NCBI GenBank assembly: GCA_945833775.1
Contig: CAMAGI010000002.1
Location: 1-64,000, forward strand
DNA from: an uncultured Lachnospiraceae bacterium
GTDB taxonomy: Bacteria > Bacillota > Clostridia > Lachnospirales > Lachnospiraceae
DNA: 64,000 nt
Direction: 5' to 3'
Shown here: piece by piece, positions 7,917-16,757 of the stretch
Position numbering within the stretch: position 1 is the first letter of the stretch
Layout: every line of letters begins with the position of its first letter
Notes under the pieces: model-generated
The model's database searches: none
What the model saw: only the letters and a program-made list of their open reading frames with translations
What the model was told of the DNA's origin: nothing
Made by a program: the position numbers and the translations under genes

Positions 7917-9248
7917 ATGAGTGCAGTGGTTTTGAAAAAGAAACTGACATCATTTCAGATCATTATTCTTGGCTTTTTAGGCGTTATTCTGGTGGGAACT
8001 TTGCTTTTAATGCTGCCGATTTCCAGCCGTAGCGGACAGATGACAACTTTTTGGGATGCATTGTTTACTTCCACTTCGGCGGTTTGCGTAACGGGGCTGG
8101 TGGTTTATGATACGGCAAGCTATTGGTCTCTCTTTGGGCAGTTGATTCTTCTTCTGCTGATCCAAATTGGGGGAATGGGTGTTGTCACGGTAGCTGCATC
8201 CATTGCCATGATATCCGGAAGAAAAATATCCCTGATGCAGCGAAGTACCATGCAGGAGGCAATTTCCGCACCGAAGGTTGGGGGAATCGTTCGACTGACC
8301 GGATTTGTAGTGAGGATTACGTTTGTCATAGAACTGATCGGAGCCCTTGTCATGGCTCCGGTGTTTTGCAGAGATTATGGGATGAAGGGATTTTGGATGG
8401 CCCTGTTCCACTCCGTTTCGGCATTTTGCAATGCAGGATTTGATTTAATGGGGGGAAGGGCGCCGTTTTCTTCCCTGACAGGTTATGTGACGCAGCCGGT
8501 TATCAATTTCACAATCATGCTCTTAATCATTGTGGGCGGAATCGGATTCCTGACCTGGGATGATATTCGTACGAACCGGCTGCATCTCCATAAATACAGA
8601 CTTCAGAGTAAGGTGATTCTCACCACGACGTTTTTTCTTCTGGTGGTGCCGGCTGTTTACTTTTATTTCTTTGAATTTCAGGAACTGAGCCCGGGTGAAC
8701 GAATTTTTCCCGTTCTCTTTCAGACGGTGACAGCGAGAACAGCAGGCTTTAACACGGCGGATCTGACGGATTTAAGTGAGGCGGGGCAGTACATCATGAT
8801 TTCGCTTATGCTTGTCGGTGGAAGCCCCGGTTCAACTGCCGGAGGAATCAAGACAACCACAATTGCGGTTTTATTTACGGCGGCATTATCCACCTTTCAG
8901 CGCAAGGAGAATGCTACTTTCTTCGGTCGAAGAATTGACGATGTTGTGGTCAAAAATGCGGCAACTATTTTCCTGATGTATATTTCTTTATGCTTTTCTG
9001 CCGCTTTATTCATCAGTATCACGGAGGGCTTGCCGATGCTTACTTGTCTGTTTGAAACCGTTTCGGCAGTGGCAACGGTGGGCCTTTCTCTGGGAATTAC
9101 CGGAAGCCTTGGCCTGTTTTCCAGAATTGTTTTGATCCTGTTGATGTTTTTTGGGCGGGTAGGTGGACTGACATTGATTTTTGCAGCGTTGTCACAAATG
9201 AGAAAAAATGTGTCAAAGTTGCCTCGTGAAAATATAACAGTAGGGTAA
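7917..9248 (+). CDS. ktrB: Potassium-uptake channel subunit KtrB/TrkH
   Basis: A 443-residue integral membrane protein with the fourfold M1-P-M2 repeat of the Trk/Ktr/HKT family. The four pore loops are visible: TSTSAVCVTGLVVYD, HSVSAFCNAGFDLMG, QTVTARTAGFNTADL and ETVSAVATVGLSLGIT, each with the selectivity-filter Gly. It forms the K+-translocating dimer gated by the RCK protein encoded ten bases downstream. Length is typical of KtrB. The start follows a GAGAGGAGAAA site. Confidence 0.92.
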   Translation: MSAVVLKKKLTSFQIIILGFLGVILVGTLLLMLPISSRSGQMTTFWDALFTSTSAVCVTGLVVYDTASYWSLFGQLILLLLIQIGGMGVVTVAASIAMISGRKISLMQRSTMQEAISAPKVGGIVRLTGFVVRITFVIELIGALVMAPVFCRDYGMKGFWMALFHSVSAFCNAGFDLMGGRAPFSSLTGYVTQPVINFTIMLLIIVGGIGFLTWDDIRTNRLHLHKYRLQSKVILTTTFFLLVVPAVYFYFFEFQELSPGERIFPVLFQTVTARTAGFNTADLTDLSEAGQYIMISLMLVGGSPGSTAGGIKTTTIAVLFTAALSTFQRKENATFFGRRIDDVVVKNAATIFLMYISLCFSAALFISITEGLPMLTCLFETVSAVATVGLSLGITGSLGLFSRIVLILLMFFGRVGGLTLIFAALSQMRKNVSKLPRENITVG

Positions 9249-9258
9249 AGGAGACATT

Positions 9259-9906
9259 ATGAAATCAATTCTATTAATTGGTCTTGGACGATTCGGAAGA
9301 CATATCGCCAGGCATCTGAATCAATTGGGACATCAGGTGATGGCGGTTGATGAAGCAGAGGAGAGGGTAGAAGCTGTTCTGCCCTATGTGACGAACGCCC
9401 AGATCGGAGACAGTACGAATGCACCCTTCCTGGAATCTCTGGGAATCCGCAATTTTGATGCGTGTATCGTAACCATAGGTAACGATTTTCAAAGTTCGCT
9501 GGAGACAACCTCCTTACTCAAGGAACTTGGGGCGCGCCTTGTAGTATCCAGGGCCGCAACGGATGTACAGGAAAAGTTTTTGCTTCGAAACGGTGCGGAC
9601 GAAGTTGTCTATCCGGAAAAACAGCTCGCAAAGTGGACGGCTATCCGTTACAGTGCGGAGCACATTCTTGACTACATCGAATTGGACGAGGGACATGCCA
9701 TATTTGAGATCCCGGTACCGAAGGAATGGGCAGGTCAGACGGTAGGACAGATCGATATACGAAAGAAATACAGCATCAACATTATGGGGATTAAAAAGGA
9801 CGGAAAGCTGCATCTGTCCATTTCGTCGGAAACAGTTCTGGAAGCGGACGAGACTATGCTGGTTCTGGGCAATAACAAGGATTTGCAAAAGTGCTTCCAT
9901 ATTTAA
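9259..9906 (+). CDS. ktrA: Potassium-uptake regulatory subunit KtrA (RCK protein)
   Basis: 215 residues: an RCK_N Rossmann domain with the GLGRFGRHIARHL nucleotide-binding loop at the N-terminus, the acidic end of the second strand (AVDEAEE), and a C-terminal RCK_C domain from about residue 135. It forms a cytoplasmic ring that binds nucleotides and gates KtrB; RCK_C domains of Firmicutes KtrA often bind c-di-AMP. It overlaps neither neighbour and shares the ktrB transcript. Confidence 0.92.
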   Translation: MKSILLIGLGRFGRHIARHLNQLGHQVMAVDEAEERVEAVLPYVTNAQIGDSTNAPFLESLGIRNFDACIVTIGNDFQSSLETTSLLKELGARLVVSRAATDVQEKFLLRNGADEVVYPEKQLAKWTAIRYSAEHILDYIELDEGHAIFEIPVPKEWAGQTVGQIDIRKKYSINIMGIKKDGKLHLSISSETVLEADETMLVLGNNKDLQKCFHI

Positions 9907-9987
9907 TGAAATGACGGATAAGCTCGAAATGACGATTGGCGGGTTATCGAAGGATCGTGCACAATAAGGATTGGAATTGTAAGGGAA

Positions 9988-10026
9988 AATGGGAGATCCC
10001 GGCTTACTCAGCCAGGGTCTCCCATT
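9988..10026 (-). terminator. Terminator of the ABC-F gene, containing its stop codon
   Basis: A long imperfect stem (ATGGGAGA at 9989-9996 with TCTCCCAT at 10018-10025, extended inward by GGC/GCC pairs) is followed on the - strand by TTTTCCCTT. The ABC-F stop codon (10004-10006) lies in its loop region. It may also end ktrBA transcripts, but the + strand lacks a good T run. Confidence 0.65.
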
Positions 10027-11938
10027 CTTCGTAGAGTGCTTCCAATTGGGCTCTGATGTCGCTTTGTTCGGAGGTAAGCTCCTGCAGCCGGACGGATTGG
10101 GTTGCCACAGAGGGATCGGACATTTCCGCATCGATTGCGCTGCATCTTTCTTCCAGAAGGGCGATTTTTTCCTCGCACTTTTTGAGGTCGTTTTCTCTCT
10201 TGCGCAGACGGGCTTGTTCTTCCTTTTGGGACTTCCAGTCTTGTTTGCCAGGTTCAGAGGAAGCGGGCGCAGGGATCGTATCGGCGCGGGAGGCTGAGGC
10301 GGAGGGAGATTCCACGGGCAGTGCGGCCATCTGTACCTCGCGCTTTTCCAGATAATAATCGTAGTTGCCGATGTAGTTGACAAAACGATGGGCTGTCAGA
10401 TCCAATATGCGATGAGCCGTTCGGTTGATGAAATAACGGTCATGGGAAACATAGAGAACCGTTCCCTCATAGCTGTTAAGCGCGTCCTCCAGAATCTCCT
10501 TGGAGGCAATATCCAAATGGTTGGTAGGCTCGTCAAGAATCAGAAAATTTGCATTTCCGAGCATCAGCTTTGCCAGGGAGACGCGGCCCCGTTCTCCGCC
10601 GCTTAGATCCTTGATCTGTTTGAATACATCATCTCCGGTGAAGAGGAACGCAGCCAGAGTATTGCGAATCTGCGTGTTTGTCAGATAAGGGTAATCATCG
10701 GAGATTTCCGCAAACAAGGTCTTCTCACTGTGGAGTACATGGTGCTCCTGATCGTAGTACCCGATTTCAACATTGGTTCCCAGCCGAAAGGTGCCCGAAT
10801 CTGCGGGTACCAGTTCGTTCAGAATTTTTAAAAGAGTGGTCTTTCCGGTTCCGTTGTCACCGATGATAGCCACATGCTCCCCGCGTTTGATGGAAAAGCT
10901 GACATTTTCAAACAAGGTAAGCGATCCGAAGGATTTGGAAAGTCCTTCGACCGTTAGAACATCGTTGCCACTTTGGCGGAAAGGTACCAGCTTCAGCTTC
11001 ATATCGGTATTTACCTGGGTGGGTTTGTCGAGAACTTCCATCTTGTCCAGCATCTTTTCGCGGCTCTGTGCACGACGGATTGACTTCTCGCGATTGAAGG
11101 AGCGAAGCTTTTCTATGACCTCCTCCTGATGCTTTATCTCGCGCTGCTGATTCTGATAGGCATTGAGCGCAGCAATGCGAAGCTGTTCTTTTTTGACAGC
11201 GTAATCCGAGTAATTTCCCTCAAAGGTTGTAGCCTTTGTCTGGTCAATTTCAATCACCTTGGTGGCGATCCGATCCAAAAAGAAACGGTCGTGAGAGACA
11301 ATCAAAACCGCACCCTTATAGTTGAGAAGATAGGTTTCCAGCCAGGAGATGGAATTTAAATCCAAATGGTTGGTGGGCTCGTCGAGAATGATCAGGTTGG
11401 GTTTTTGCAAAAGCAGTTTGCCCAGTGCGACACGGGTTTTCTGCCCACCGGAAAGGGTGGAAACAGGCTTTGTAAACTCGTCCTCCGCAAAACCAAGTCC
11501 CTTTAACACCCCGATCAGTTCACTGCGGTAAGCATATCCGTCGCCGGATTCAAAGGCATGGGTAAGATCGTTGTAGCGCTTCATCAATTGTTCCAGCTCA
11601 TCACCGTCTGCGTGTTTCATCTGCTCTTCACAAATGCGCATTCCATGCTCCATATCAATGAGATTCTGTTTTACGGAGAGAAGTTCTTCGTAGATAGTAT
11701 TGGACCCGTCAACGGCTCCGTTCTGAGCCAGATATCCCATGGTTTTGTCCTTGGAGAGTGTCACAGTGCCCTCATCCGGGGACATTTCCCCCACGATTAT
11801 TCGAAGAAGCGTCGTTTTACCGGCTCCGTTGATGCCGACAAGAGCCGCCTTTTCATAGTCTTCTATATGAAAACTGATATCTTTTAAAACCTGATTTTCT
11901 GCAAAGGCCTTGGATAGATTGGAACAGGAGAGTACCAT
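10004..11938 (-). CDS. ABC-F family ATPase (YdiF/Uup type)
   Basis: 644 residues with two ABC domains in tandem and no membrane segment. Domain 1 has GINGAGKTT, LSGGQKTRVALGKLLL and LILDEPTNHLD; domain 2 has GDNGTGKTT, LSGGERGRVSLAKLML and again LILDEPTNHLD. Between them is the ABC-F linker (P-site tRNA interaction motif region, about 240-310), and a coiled-coil tail rich in Glu, Lys and Arg closes the protein, as in YdiF and Uup. ABC-F proteins act on the ribosome as translation factors or antibiotic-protection factors; nothing in the sequence tells which. It is transcribed divergently from rex. Confidence 0.88.
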   Translation of the reverse strand: MVLSCSNLSKAFAENQVLKDISFHIEDYEKAALVGINGAGKTTLLRIIVGEMSPDEGTVTLSKDKTMGYLAQNGAVDGSNTIYEELLSVKQNLIDMEHGMRICEEQMKHADGDELEQLMKRYNDLTHAFESGDGYAYRSELIGVLKGLGFAEDEFTKPVSTLSGGQKTRVALGKLLLQKPNLIILDEPTNHLDLNSISWLETYLLNYKGAVLIVSHDRFFLDRIATKVIEIDQTKATTFEGNYSDYAVKKEQLRIAALNAYQNQQREIKHQEEVIEKLRSFNREKSIRRAQSREKMLDKMEVLDKPTQVNTDMKLKLVPFRQSGNDVLTVEGLSKSFGSLTLFENVSFSIKRGEHVAIIGDNGTGKTTLLKILNELVPADSGTFRLGTNVEIGYYDQEHHVLHSEKTLFAEISDDYPYLTNTQIRNTLAAFLFTGDDVFKQIKDLSGGERGRVSLAKLMLGNANFLILDEPTNHLDIASKEILEDALNSYEGTVLYVSHDRYFINRTAHRILDLTAHRFVNYIGNYDYYLEKREVQMAALPVESPSASASRADTIPAPASSEPGKQDWKSQKEEQARLRKRENDLKKCEEKIALLEERCSAIDAEMSDPSVATQSVRLQELTSEQSDIRAQLEALYEEWETLAE

Positions 11939-11973
11939 TTTCGTGATCCTTTCGTGAAAGCATAATTACCATC

Positions 11974-12002
11974 ATTTTATCTTCCCGAAAATATCCTGTC
12001 AA
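11974..12002 (-). promoter_or_regulatory. Promoter of the ABC-F gene
   Basis: On the - strand TTGACA (12002-11997), 17 bases, TAAAAT (11979-11974). Its -35 box lies four bases from the -35 box of the rex promoter, forming TGTCAATTCATTGACA at 11997-12012. Confidence 0.7.
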
Positions 12003-12006
12003 TTCA

Positions 12007-12024
12007 TTGACATGTTTTTAACAA
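12007..12024. promoter_or_regulatory. Candidate Rex operator (autoregulation)
   Basis: TTGACATGTTTTTAACAA compares with the clostridial Rex pattern TTGTTAA-N4-TTAACAA: the right half is exact and the left half matches four of seven positions. It covers the rex -35 box. The weak left half keeps confidence low. Confidence 0.4.
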
Positions 12025-12035
12025 AGTGATATGCT
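12007..12035 (+). promoter_or_regulatory. Promoter of rex
   Basis: TTGACA at 12007-12012, 17-base spacer, TATGCT at 12030-12035. The transcript would start near 12042, 39 bases before the rex ATG. Confidence 0.6.
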
Positions 12036-12080
12036 ATAAGCAATGGAAATTACCGTTGGACGGTTTTGAAGGAGATTATT

Positions 12081-12722
12081 ATGGAGGAGAAAGAAATATC
12101 ACAGGCTGTGATCGGACGACTTCCCCGGTATTTCAGATATTTGGGAGAACTTAGGGATGAGGGTGTGGAACGGATTTCTTCCCAGGAACTCTCGGAGCTT
12201 ATGAAGGTGACGGCATCCCAGATTCGACAGGATTTCAACAATTTCGGCGGTTTCGGTCAGCAGGGCTATGGATATAATGTGGACTATCTGTACAAGGAAA
12301 TCGGCAAAATCCTGGGCCTTGATAAAAAGCATAACTTCATTATTGTGGGTGCGGGAAATCTGGGGCGTGCTCTCGGTAATTACTTGAATTTTGAGCGCAG
12401 GGGCTTTATTTTCCGCGGCATATTTGACCAAAATCCGGAGCTTATCGGACAGGATGTGCGAGGCATCAAGGTCATGCCGATGGAGAAGCTGGAAACCTTT
12501 GTACGTGAGAATGATATTGATATAGCCGTACTTACGATTCCTAAGACCGGTGCGGTTGAGATAGCGGACAGGCTGGTAAACAACGGAATCCGTGCAATCT
12601 GGAATTTTGCGCATGTGGATTTGAATGTTCCCGATGGAATTCAGGTGGAAAATGTTCATCTTTCCGACAGCCTGATGAAGCTTTCCTATAATATTACGCG
12701 TTACATGAAGGAGAATCAGTAG
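12081..12722 (+). CDS. rex: Redox-sensing transcriptional repressor Rex
   Basis: 213 residues. An N-terminal winged helix (about 1-80; ISSQELSELMKVTASQIRQDF) is followed by a Rossmann domain with the NAD(H)-binding IIVGAGNLGRALGNY and a C-terminal swapped helix (LSDSLMKLSYNITRYM). Rex dimers bind DNA when NADH is low and release it when NADH rises, derepressing fermentation and hydrogenase genes. Start: ATG at 12081 with AAGGAG at 12069-12074; a TTG 15 bases upstream overlaps that site and is unlikely. A possible own operator lies at 12007-12024 and another Rex-like site before the hydrogenase at 56025. Confidence 0.95.
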   Translation: MEEKEISQAVIGRLPRYFRYLGELRDEGVERISSQELSELMKVTASQIRQDFNNFGGFGQQGYGYNVDYLYKEIGKILGLDKKHNFIIVGAGNLGRALGNYLNFERRGFIFRGIFDQNPELIGQDVRGIKVMPMEKLETFVRENDIDIAVLTIPKTGAVEIADRLVNNGIRAIWNFAHVDLNVPDGIQVENVHLSDSLMKLSYNITRYMKENQ

Positions 12723-12751
12723 CGGGCGCGATGTCCGGGATCGGAGGAACC

Positions 12752-13408
12752 ATGGGCAACAGGGGCGGCAGCCGTAAAGCCGATCAGTTTTATGAATCTC
12801 TGCAGGGGAAAAAGCTCCCTATTTTGACGTTGGACAGTAAGTGGTACAAATTGCTGGATGAAATCGGCAGAGACGATGCTAAGGATTTGGAGAATGAACT
12901 GAATGAACTGTTGAAACGGCAGGGTAAACTGAACACAGATACCCATGAGATCAAAAAGCTCAAGAAGAAACTGATGAATGAGATTGTTCCTCTGGTCGAC
13001 GAGATGGAGCATGGCGGAAATCGTTCACTGGAAAAACAGATTGCGGACAGAAAGCGTCTGATCCAAGAATGTAATGAGAAACTGGAAGCCTATCAGGACG
13101 AACTTCTGGAACTTCCGTTTCAGATCGATGATGTGAACTTCCGGTTAATGCTGCTCACCATGGAGCATTGCTATGATAATATTCAGCAGAACGCGGAGGA
13201 TATCGCAAAAATTACGGAATGGGTTGCCAAAATCCGTGTTGAGCTGAAGAAAAACCTGGTTCGAAAGCAACAGATGGAACAGGAAAACCAGGATATTTAT
13301 GCCTATATGCACGATATTTTCGGTGCAGACGTGGTGGATCTTTTTGACATGCAGTTTCTGCCGCAGAATGCGGAGGAGAGCAAAAAGGCCAAAGAGAATG
13401 AGAATTAA
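12752..13408 (+). CDS. Conserved coiled-coil protein of unknown function
   Basis: About 218 residues, cytoplasmic, without signal peptide or membrane segment. Most of the chain is charged helix with heptad-like spacing (residues about 40-105 and 130-190), suggesting a coiled coil. No enzyme motif is visible and I do not recognise the family. The ATG at 12752 has GGAGGA at 12743-12748; an in-frame ATG at 12731 lacks a site. It follows rex by 29 bases and is probably in the same transcript. Confidence 0.65.
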   Translation: MGNRGGSRKADQFYESLQGKKLPILTLDSKWYKLLDEIGRDDAKDLENELNELLKRQGKLNTDTHEIKKLKKKLMNEIVPLVDEMEHGGNRSLEKQIADRKRLIQECNEKLEAYQDELLELPFQIDDVNFRLMLLTMEHCYDNIQQNAEDIAKITEWVAKIRVELKKNLVRKQQMEQENQDIYAYMHDIFGADVVDLFDMQFLPQNAEESKKAKENEN

Positions 13409-13426
13409 AGGGAGAGGGCGTTCCGC

Positions 13427-14971
13427 ATGACGGGCGTCCTTTTGCACTTGCAAAGCAAAGAGGGCAAAGAAGCTATGGAGTATCTGGTAACGGCAAAAGA
13501 GATGAAAGAATATGATCGGAATACGATCGAAAAAATCGGAATTCCGGCTGCGGTATTGATGGAGCGGGCTGCATTGAGTGTATGGGATCTGATCCGGGAA
13601 CGGATGTCGGATATTGCGGCCCGGGCGGTTACGATTGTTGCCGGTATGGGAAATAATGGTGCGGATGGGCTGGCTCTGGCAAGACTCCTTTCCTGCAAGG
13701 GTTACCCGGTTGTGGTATATTGTGCCGGTGACCCCGCGCGGGCATCGTCTGAGTGGAGAAGGCAATATAGCATTCTGCAGCATTATTCGGTTCGGTGTCT
13801 GGATGTGGGGACCGATTTTAAGGGAATTTCCGGGATTGCTTCCGGAATACTCGTGGATGCACTCTTCGGCGTCGGATTATCCCGTGATGTGGAAGGATTG
13901 CAGCGCTCTGTAGTGGAGGCAATGAATAATTGCCGGGCGGAAGTACGGATTGCGCTTGACATCCCCAGTGGAATTGACAGCGACTCCGGAGTAGTACGGG
14001 GGATAGCGGTTGAAGGAATTGATTATACAGTCACATTTGGATTTTGTAAGAGGGGGTTGCGACTTTATCCGGGGTGTCGTCACTGCGGTGTAGTGATCCT
14101 TGCGGATATCGGAATCGATCAGACTGCCTTTCTGGGTCAGATTCCTCAGATGGTGTGTTTTGATACATCGGATCGGGAGCTTTTGCCGCAGCGTGACCCA
14201 TACGGAAATAAGGGAACCTTTGGAAAGGTGCTTTTGCTTGCAGGAAGCAAAAATATGGCCGGTGCAGCACTGCTTGCGGCAAAGTCTGCTTATCGGACCG
14301 GAGCAGGCATGGTCAGACTGATTACGGCTTCGGAGAATCGTGTGATCGTACAGGAGAGTATACCGGAAGTGCTGCTTGCGGAGCAGACGGATCTGGAGGA
14401 AAGTCTGCAGTGGTGTGATGTGGTGGCAATCGGTCCGGGTCTGGGGAAGAGTGATACGGCAAAAGCGTGCCTGAAAGCTGTTTTACAGAATTCGGATAAA
14501 CCGCTCTTGATCGATGCGGACGGATTGAATTTGCTTGCGGAGGAACCGGATTTGCCGGAGCTTCTTTCGCAGCGTAAGCGCCCCGCCATTCTGACACCCC
14601 ATGTGGGAGAACTAAAACGACTCCTGCACGAGTCGGAGAAGACGGAGTCTTTTAAAATACTGTTGCACGAAAAGGCAAAAATGCTTGCCCACAAACTACA
14701 CACGGTTGTAGTTGCAAAAGATGCGGTGACCTGTATCTGTGCCGAGGATCATCCCATCTGTGTGAATGCCTCTGCCAATTCCGGAATGGCTACGGCGGGA
14801 AGCGGAGATGTGCTGGCTGGCGTGATTGCAGGGCTTTTAGCACAGGGACTCTCTCCCTATGAAGCGGCATGTAAAGGTGTGCGATTACACGCTCTTGCGG
14901 GGGGACGGGCAGTGAAAGCTCATGGAGAACATGGATGTATGGCCGGTGATATAGCGGATCATCTGATATAG
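13427..14971 (+). CDS. nnrDE: Bifunctional NAD(P)H-hydrate epimerase / ADP-dependent dehydratase
   Basis: A 514-residue fusion. The N-terminal YjeF_N epimerase (about 17-220) carries AGMGNNGADGLALARLL; the C-terminal ribokinase-like dehydratase (about 235-510) carries GKVLLLAGSKNMAGAALLAAKSA and the NSGMATAGSGDVLAG nucleotide/catalytic stretch. Together they repair hydrated NADH and NADPH. The first 16 residues are not typical of the family; a start at ATG 13475 (MEYLVTAKEMKEYD) would match relatives, but the ATG at 13427 has a better site (AAGGGAGAGG), so the start is uncertain. It lies upstream of alr. Confidence 0.9.
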   Translation: MTGVLLHLQSKEGKEAMEYLVTAKEMKEYDRNTIEKIGIPAAVLMERAALSVWDLIRERMSDIAARAVTIVAGMGNNGADGLALARLLSCKGYPVVVYCAGDPARASSEWRRQYSILQHYSVRCLDVGTDFKGISGIASGILVDALFGVGLSRDVEGLQRSVVEAMNNCRAEVRIALDIPSGIDSDSGVVRGIAVEGIDYTVTFGFCKRGLRLYPGCRHCGVVILADIGIDQTAFLGQIPQMVCFDTSDRELLPQRDPYGNKGTFGKVLLLAGSKNMAGAALLAAKSAYRTGAGMVRLITASENRVIVQESIPEVLLAEQTDLEESLQWCDVVAIGPGLGKSDTAKACLKAVLQNSDKPLLIDADGLNLLAEEPDLPELLSQRKRPAILTPHVGELKRLLHESEKTESFKILLHEKAKMLAHKLHTVVVAKDAVTCICAEDHPICVNASANSGMATAGSGDVLAGVIAGLLAQGLSPYEAACKGVRLHALAGGRAVKAHGEHGCMAGDIADHLI

Positions 14972-14984
14972 AGAGGAATGTTTT

Positions 14985-16193
14985 ATGTTAGCGATTGATG
15001 AGAAAATGGAGACATACAGCCGGGTTTACGCCCGGATTAATCTGGATGCCATCGTAAAGAATCTGGAAAACATGAAGAGCCTTTTGGAGGCGGAAACTCA
15101 AATTATGGCAGTCATTAAAACGGATGGTTACGGTCATGGGGCAGTACCGATTGCCAAAGCAACCGAGCATTTACCGTTCTTGAAAGGGTATGCCGTAGCC
15201 ACCGCAGAGGAAGCACACATTCTGCGCTGCGCGGGAATTGAGAAACCGATTCTGATACTGGGGTATACATTTCCGTATTCCTACAGACAGCTGGCGATTG
15301 AGGAAATACGTCCGGCAGTCTTTCGCAGAGACTCTCTTCCCATGTTGAATGCAGCTGCCCAGGCCGCAGGCAAAAAAATCAAAGTACATATCAAGGTGGA
15401 TACCGGTATGGGACGCATCGGTATCAGGCCGGACGAAGAGGGAATCGACTTTGTGCGAGAGATTCTGAAATATCCGGATTTGGAGATTGAGGGGATCTTT
15501 ACCCATTTTGCAAGAGCGGATGAATTCGACAAATCTGCGGCCCGAAATCAGTTTGACAGATTTCTGCGATTCTGCAGCAGGGCGGAGGAAGCATGTAACA
15601 TAACGATTCCCCTGAAGCATTGTGCCAACAGCGCGAGTATTCTGGAACTGCCCGGGATGCAGCTGGATATGACCAGGGCAGGGATTACTCTGTATGGGCT
15701 GGCACCTTCGGAGGAAGTCAATATGAATGTGATTCCTCTGGAGGCTGCTCTCTCTCTTCACAGTCATATTGTCTATCTTAAGGACCTGAATCCCGGCGAG
15801 AGCGTAAGCTATGGAGGAACCTTCACGGCAACCCGCAAAATGCAGGTTGCCACAATACCGGTGGGGTATGGAGACGGGTATCCCCGTCTGCTTTCCGGCT
15901 GCGGATCGGTACTGATTCGCGGACAGCGTGCCCCGATTCTCGGTAGAGTGTGTATGGATCAGTTTATAGTAGATGTCACAGAGATTGCAGGAGTCTGCGA
16001 GGGTGACCCGGTCACTCTGATCGGAAGGGATAAAGCAGAATGCATAACGGCGGAGGAACTGGGGGATTTAAGCGGCCGCTTTAACTATGAGCTTGTCTGT
16101 GATCTGGGCAGAAGAATACCGCGCGTCTATATGAAGGACGGTAAGGTGTGCGGTCTGCGGGATGCCTATTCCGAAGACTATCTCGAAATCTGA
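14985..16193 (+). CDS. alr: Alanine racemase
   Basis: 402 residues, a PLP-dependent alpha/beta-barrel racemase making D-alanine for peptidoglycan. The PLP lysine lies in VIKTDGYGHGAV near residue 45; the C-terminal beta domain carries the second catalytic tyrosine region (SYGGTFTA) and RVCMDQFIVDVT. The ATG follows AGAGAGGA. In Firmicutes alr often lies just upstream of a mazEF/ndoA module, and here mazF follows. Confidence 0.95.
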   Translation: MLAIDEKMETYSRVYARINLDAIVKNLENMKSLLEAETQIMAVIKTDGYGHGAVPIAKATEHLPFLKGYAVATAEEAHILRCAGIEKPILILGYTFPYSYRQLAIEEIRPAVFRRDSLPMLNAAAQAAGKKIKVHIKVDTGMGRIGIRPDEEGIDFVREILKYPDLEIEGIFTHFARADEFDKSAARNQFDRFLRFCSRAEEACNITIPLKHCANSASILELPGMQLDMTRAGITLYGLAPSEEVNMNVIPLEAALSLHSHIVYLKDLNPGESVSYGGTFTATRKMQVATIPVGYGDGYPRLLSGCGSVLIRGQRAPILGRVCMDQFIVDVTEIAGVCEGDPVTLIGRDKAECITAEELGDLSGRFNYELVCDLGRRIPRVYMKDGKVCGLRDAYSEDYLEI

Positions 16194-16323
16194 TATTTGA
16201 TGAGAACAGGAAAGGCGGGCAGGCGTGTGTAATATAATTTCATTGAAAGTTTTCCTACGGCCGGTTTAGACGGTTATTTTCCGGTAATACTTGGCTTATC
16301 AGGTGAAAAAGCTGGAGGAAAGC

Positions 16324-16701
16324 ATGAGAAGAGGAGATGTATATTACGCAGACCTAAGACCGGTGGTGGGCTCCGAACAGGGAGGCATCCGTCCGGTGTT
16401 GATTATTCAAAACGATGTGGGCAACCGTCACAGCCCGACGGTGATTTGTGCAGCCATAACCTCTAAGATGAATAAGGCAAAGCTGCCCACGCATATTGAA
16501 CTCTCGGCGGCACGATATGACATGGATAAAGATTCGGTAGTCCTTTTGGAACAACTTCGAACGATTGACAAGAAGAGACTGAAAGATAAAGTATGCCATC
16601 TGGAGGGAGACATTATGCGCAAGGTGGATCACGCTTTGATGATCAGCCTGGAATTGCAGCTCGACAGGGCTACATACCCCGTTCTTGACAAGAAAACGTG
16701 A
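16324..16701 (+). CDS. mazF: MazF/PemK-family endoribonuclease toxin
   Basis: 125 residues with the family signature from the first residues: [31 protein letters not shown], then VICAAITS and the LDQIRT-equivalent LEQLRTIDK. It should cleave single-stranded mRNA at a short sequence. The start is ATG 16324 with GGAGGA at 16314-16319; a TTG 33 bases upstream is not needed. The 130 bases between alr and this gene hold no MazE-like antitoxin; the longest ATG frame is ten codons (16200-16232). The alr-mazF order matches B. subtilis, where the antitoxin sits between them. Confidence 0.9.
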   Translation: MRRGDVYYADLRPVVGSEQGGIRPVLIIQNDVGNRHSPTVICAAITSKMNKAKLPTHIELSAARYDMDKDSVVLLEQLRTIDKKRLKDKVCHLEGDIMRKVDHALMISLELQLDRATYPVLDKKT

Positions 16702-16714
16702 GAAATGATATATT
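16685..16714 (+). promoter_or_regulatory. Promoter of the CNNM/CBS protein gene
   Basis: TTGACA at 16685-16690, 18-base spacer, extended -10 TGA-TATATT ending at 16714. It lies in the 3' end of mazF. The predicted start near 16721 excludes the GTG at 16698 as initiation codon of the next gene. Confidence 0.65.
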
Positions 16715-16757
16715 TATGCCGATTTCGAAATACAAAGAGAAAAGAGGAAGAGAAGGA

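Noticed and set aside
10056-10355. + strand open frames inside the ABC-F gene
   Set aside because: Antisense to a well-supported two-domain ATPase; no independent coding evidence.
9514-10383. - strand open frame of 289 codons across ktrA and the ABC-F end
   Set aside because: Overlaps two confident genes in other frames and reads as low-complexity Pro/Ser/Lys, typical of a shadow frame.
16200-16232. Ten-codon frame (MRTGKAGRRV) before mazF as antitoxin
   Set aside because: Far too short for a MazE-type protein and without a clear ribosome binding site.
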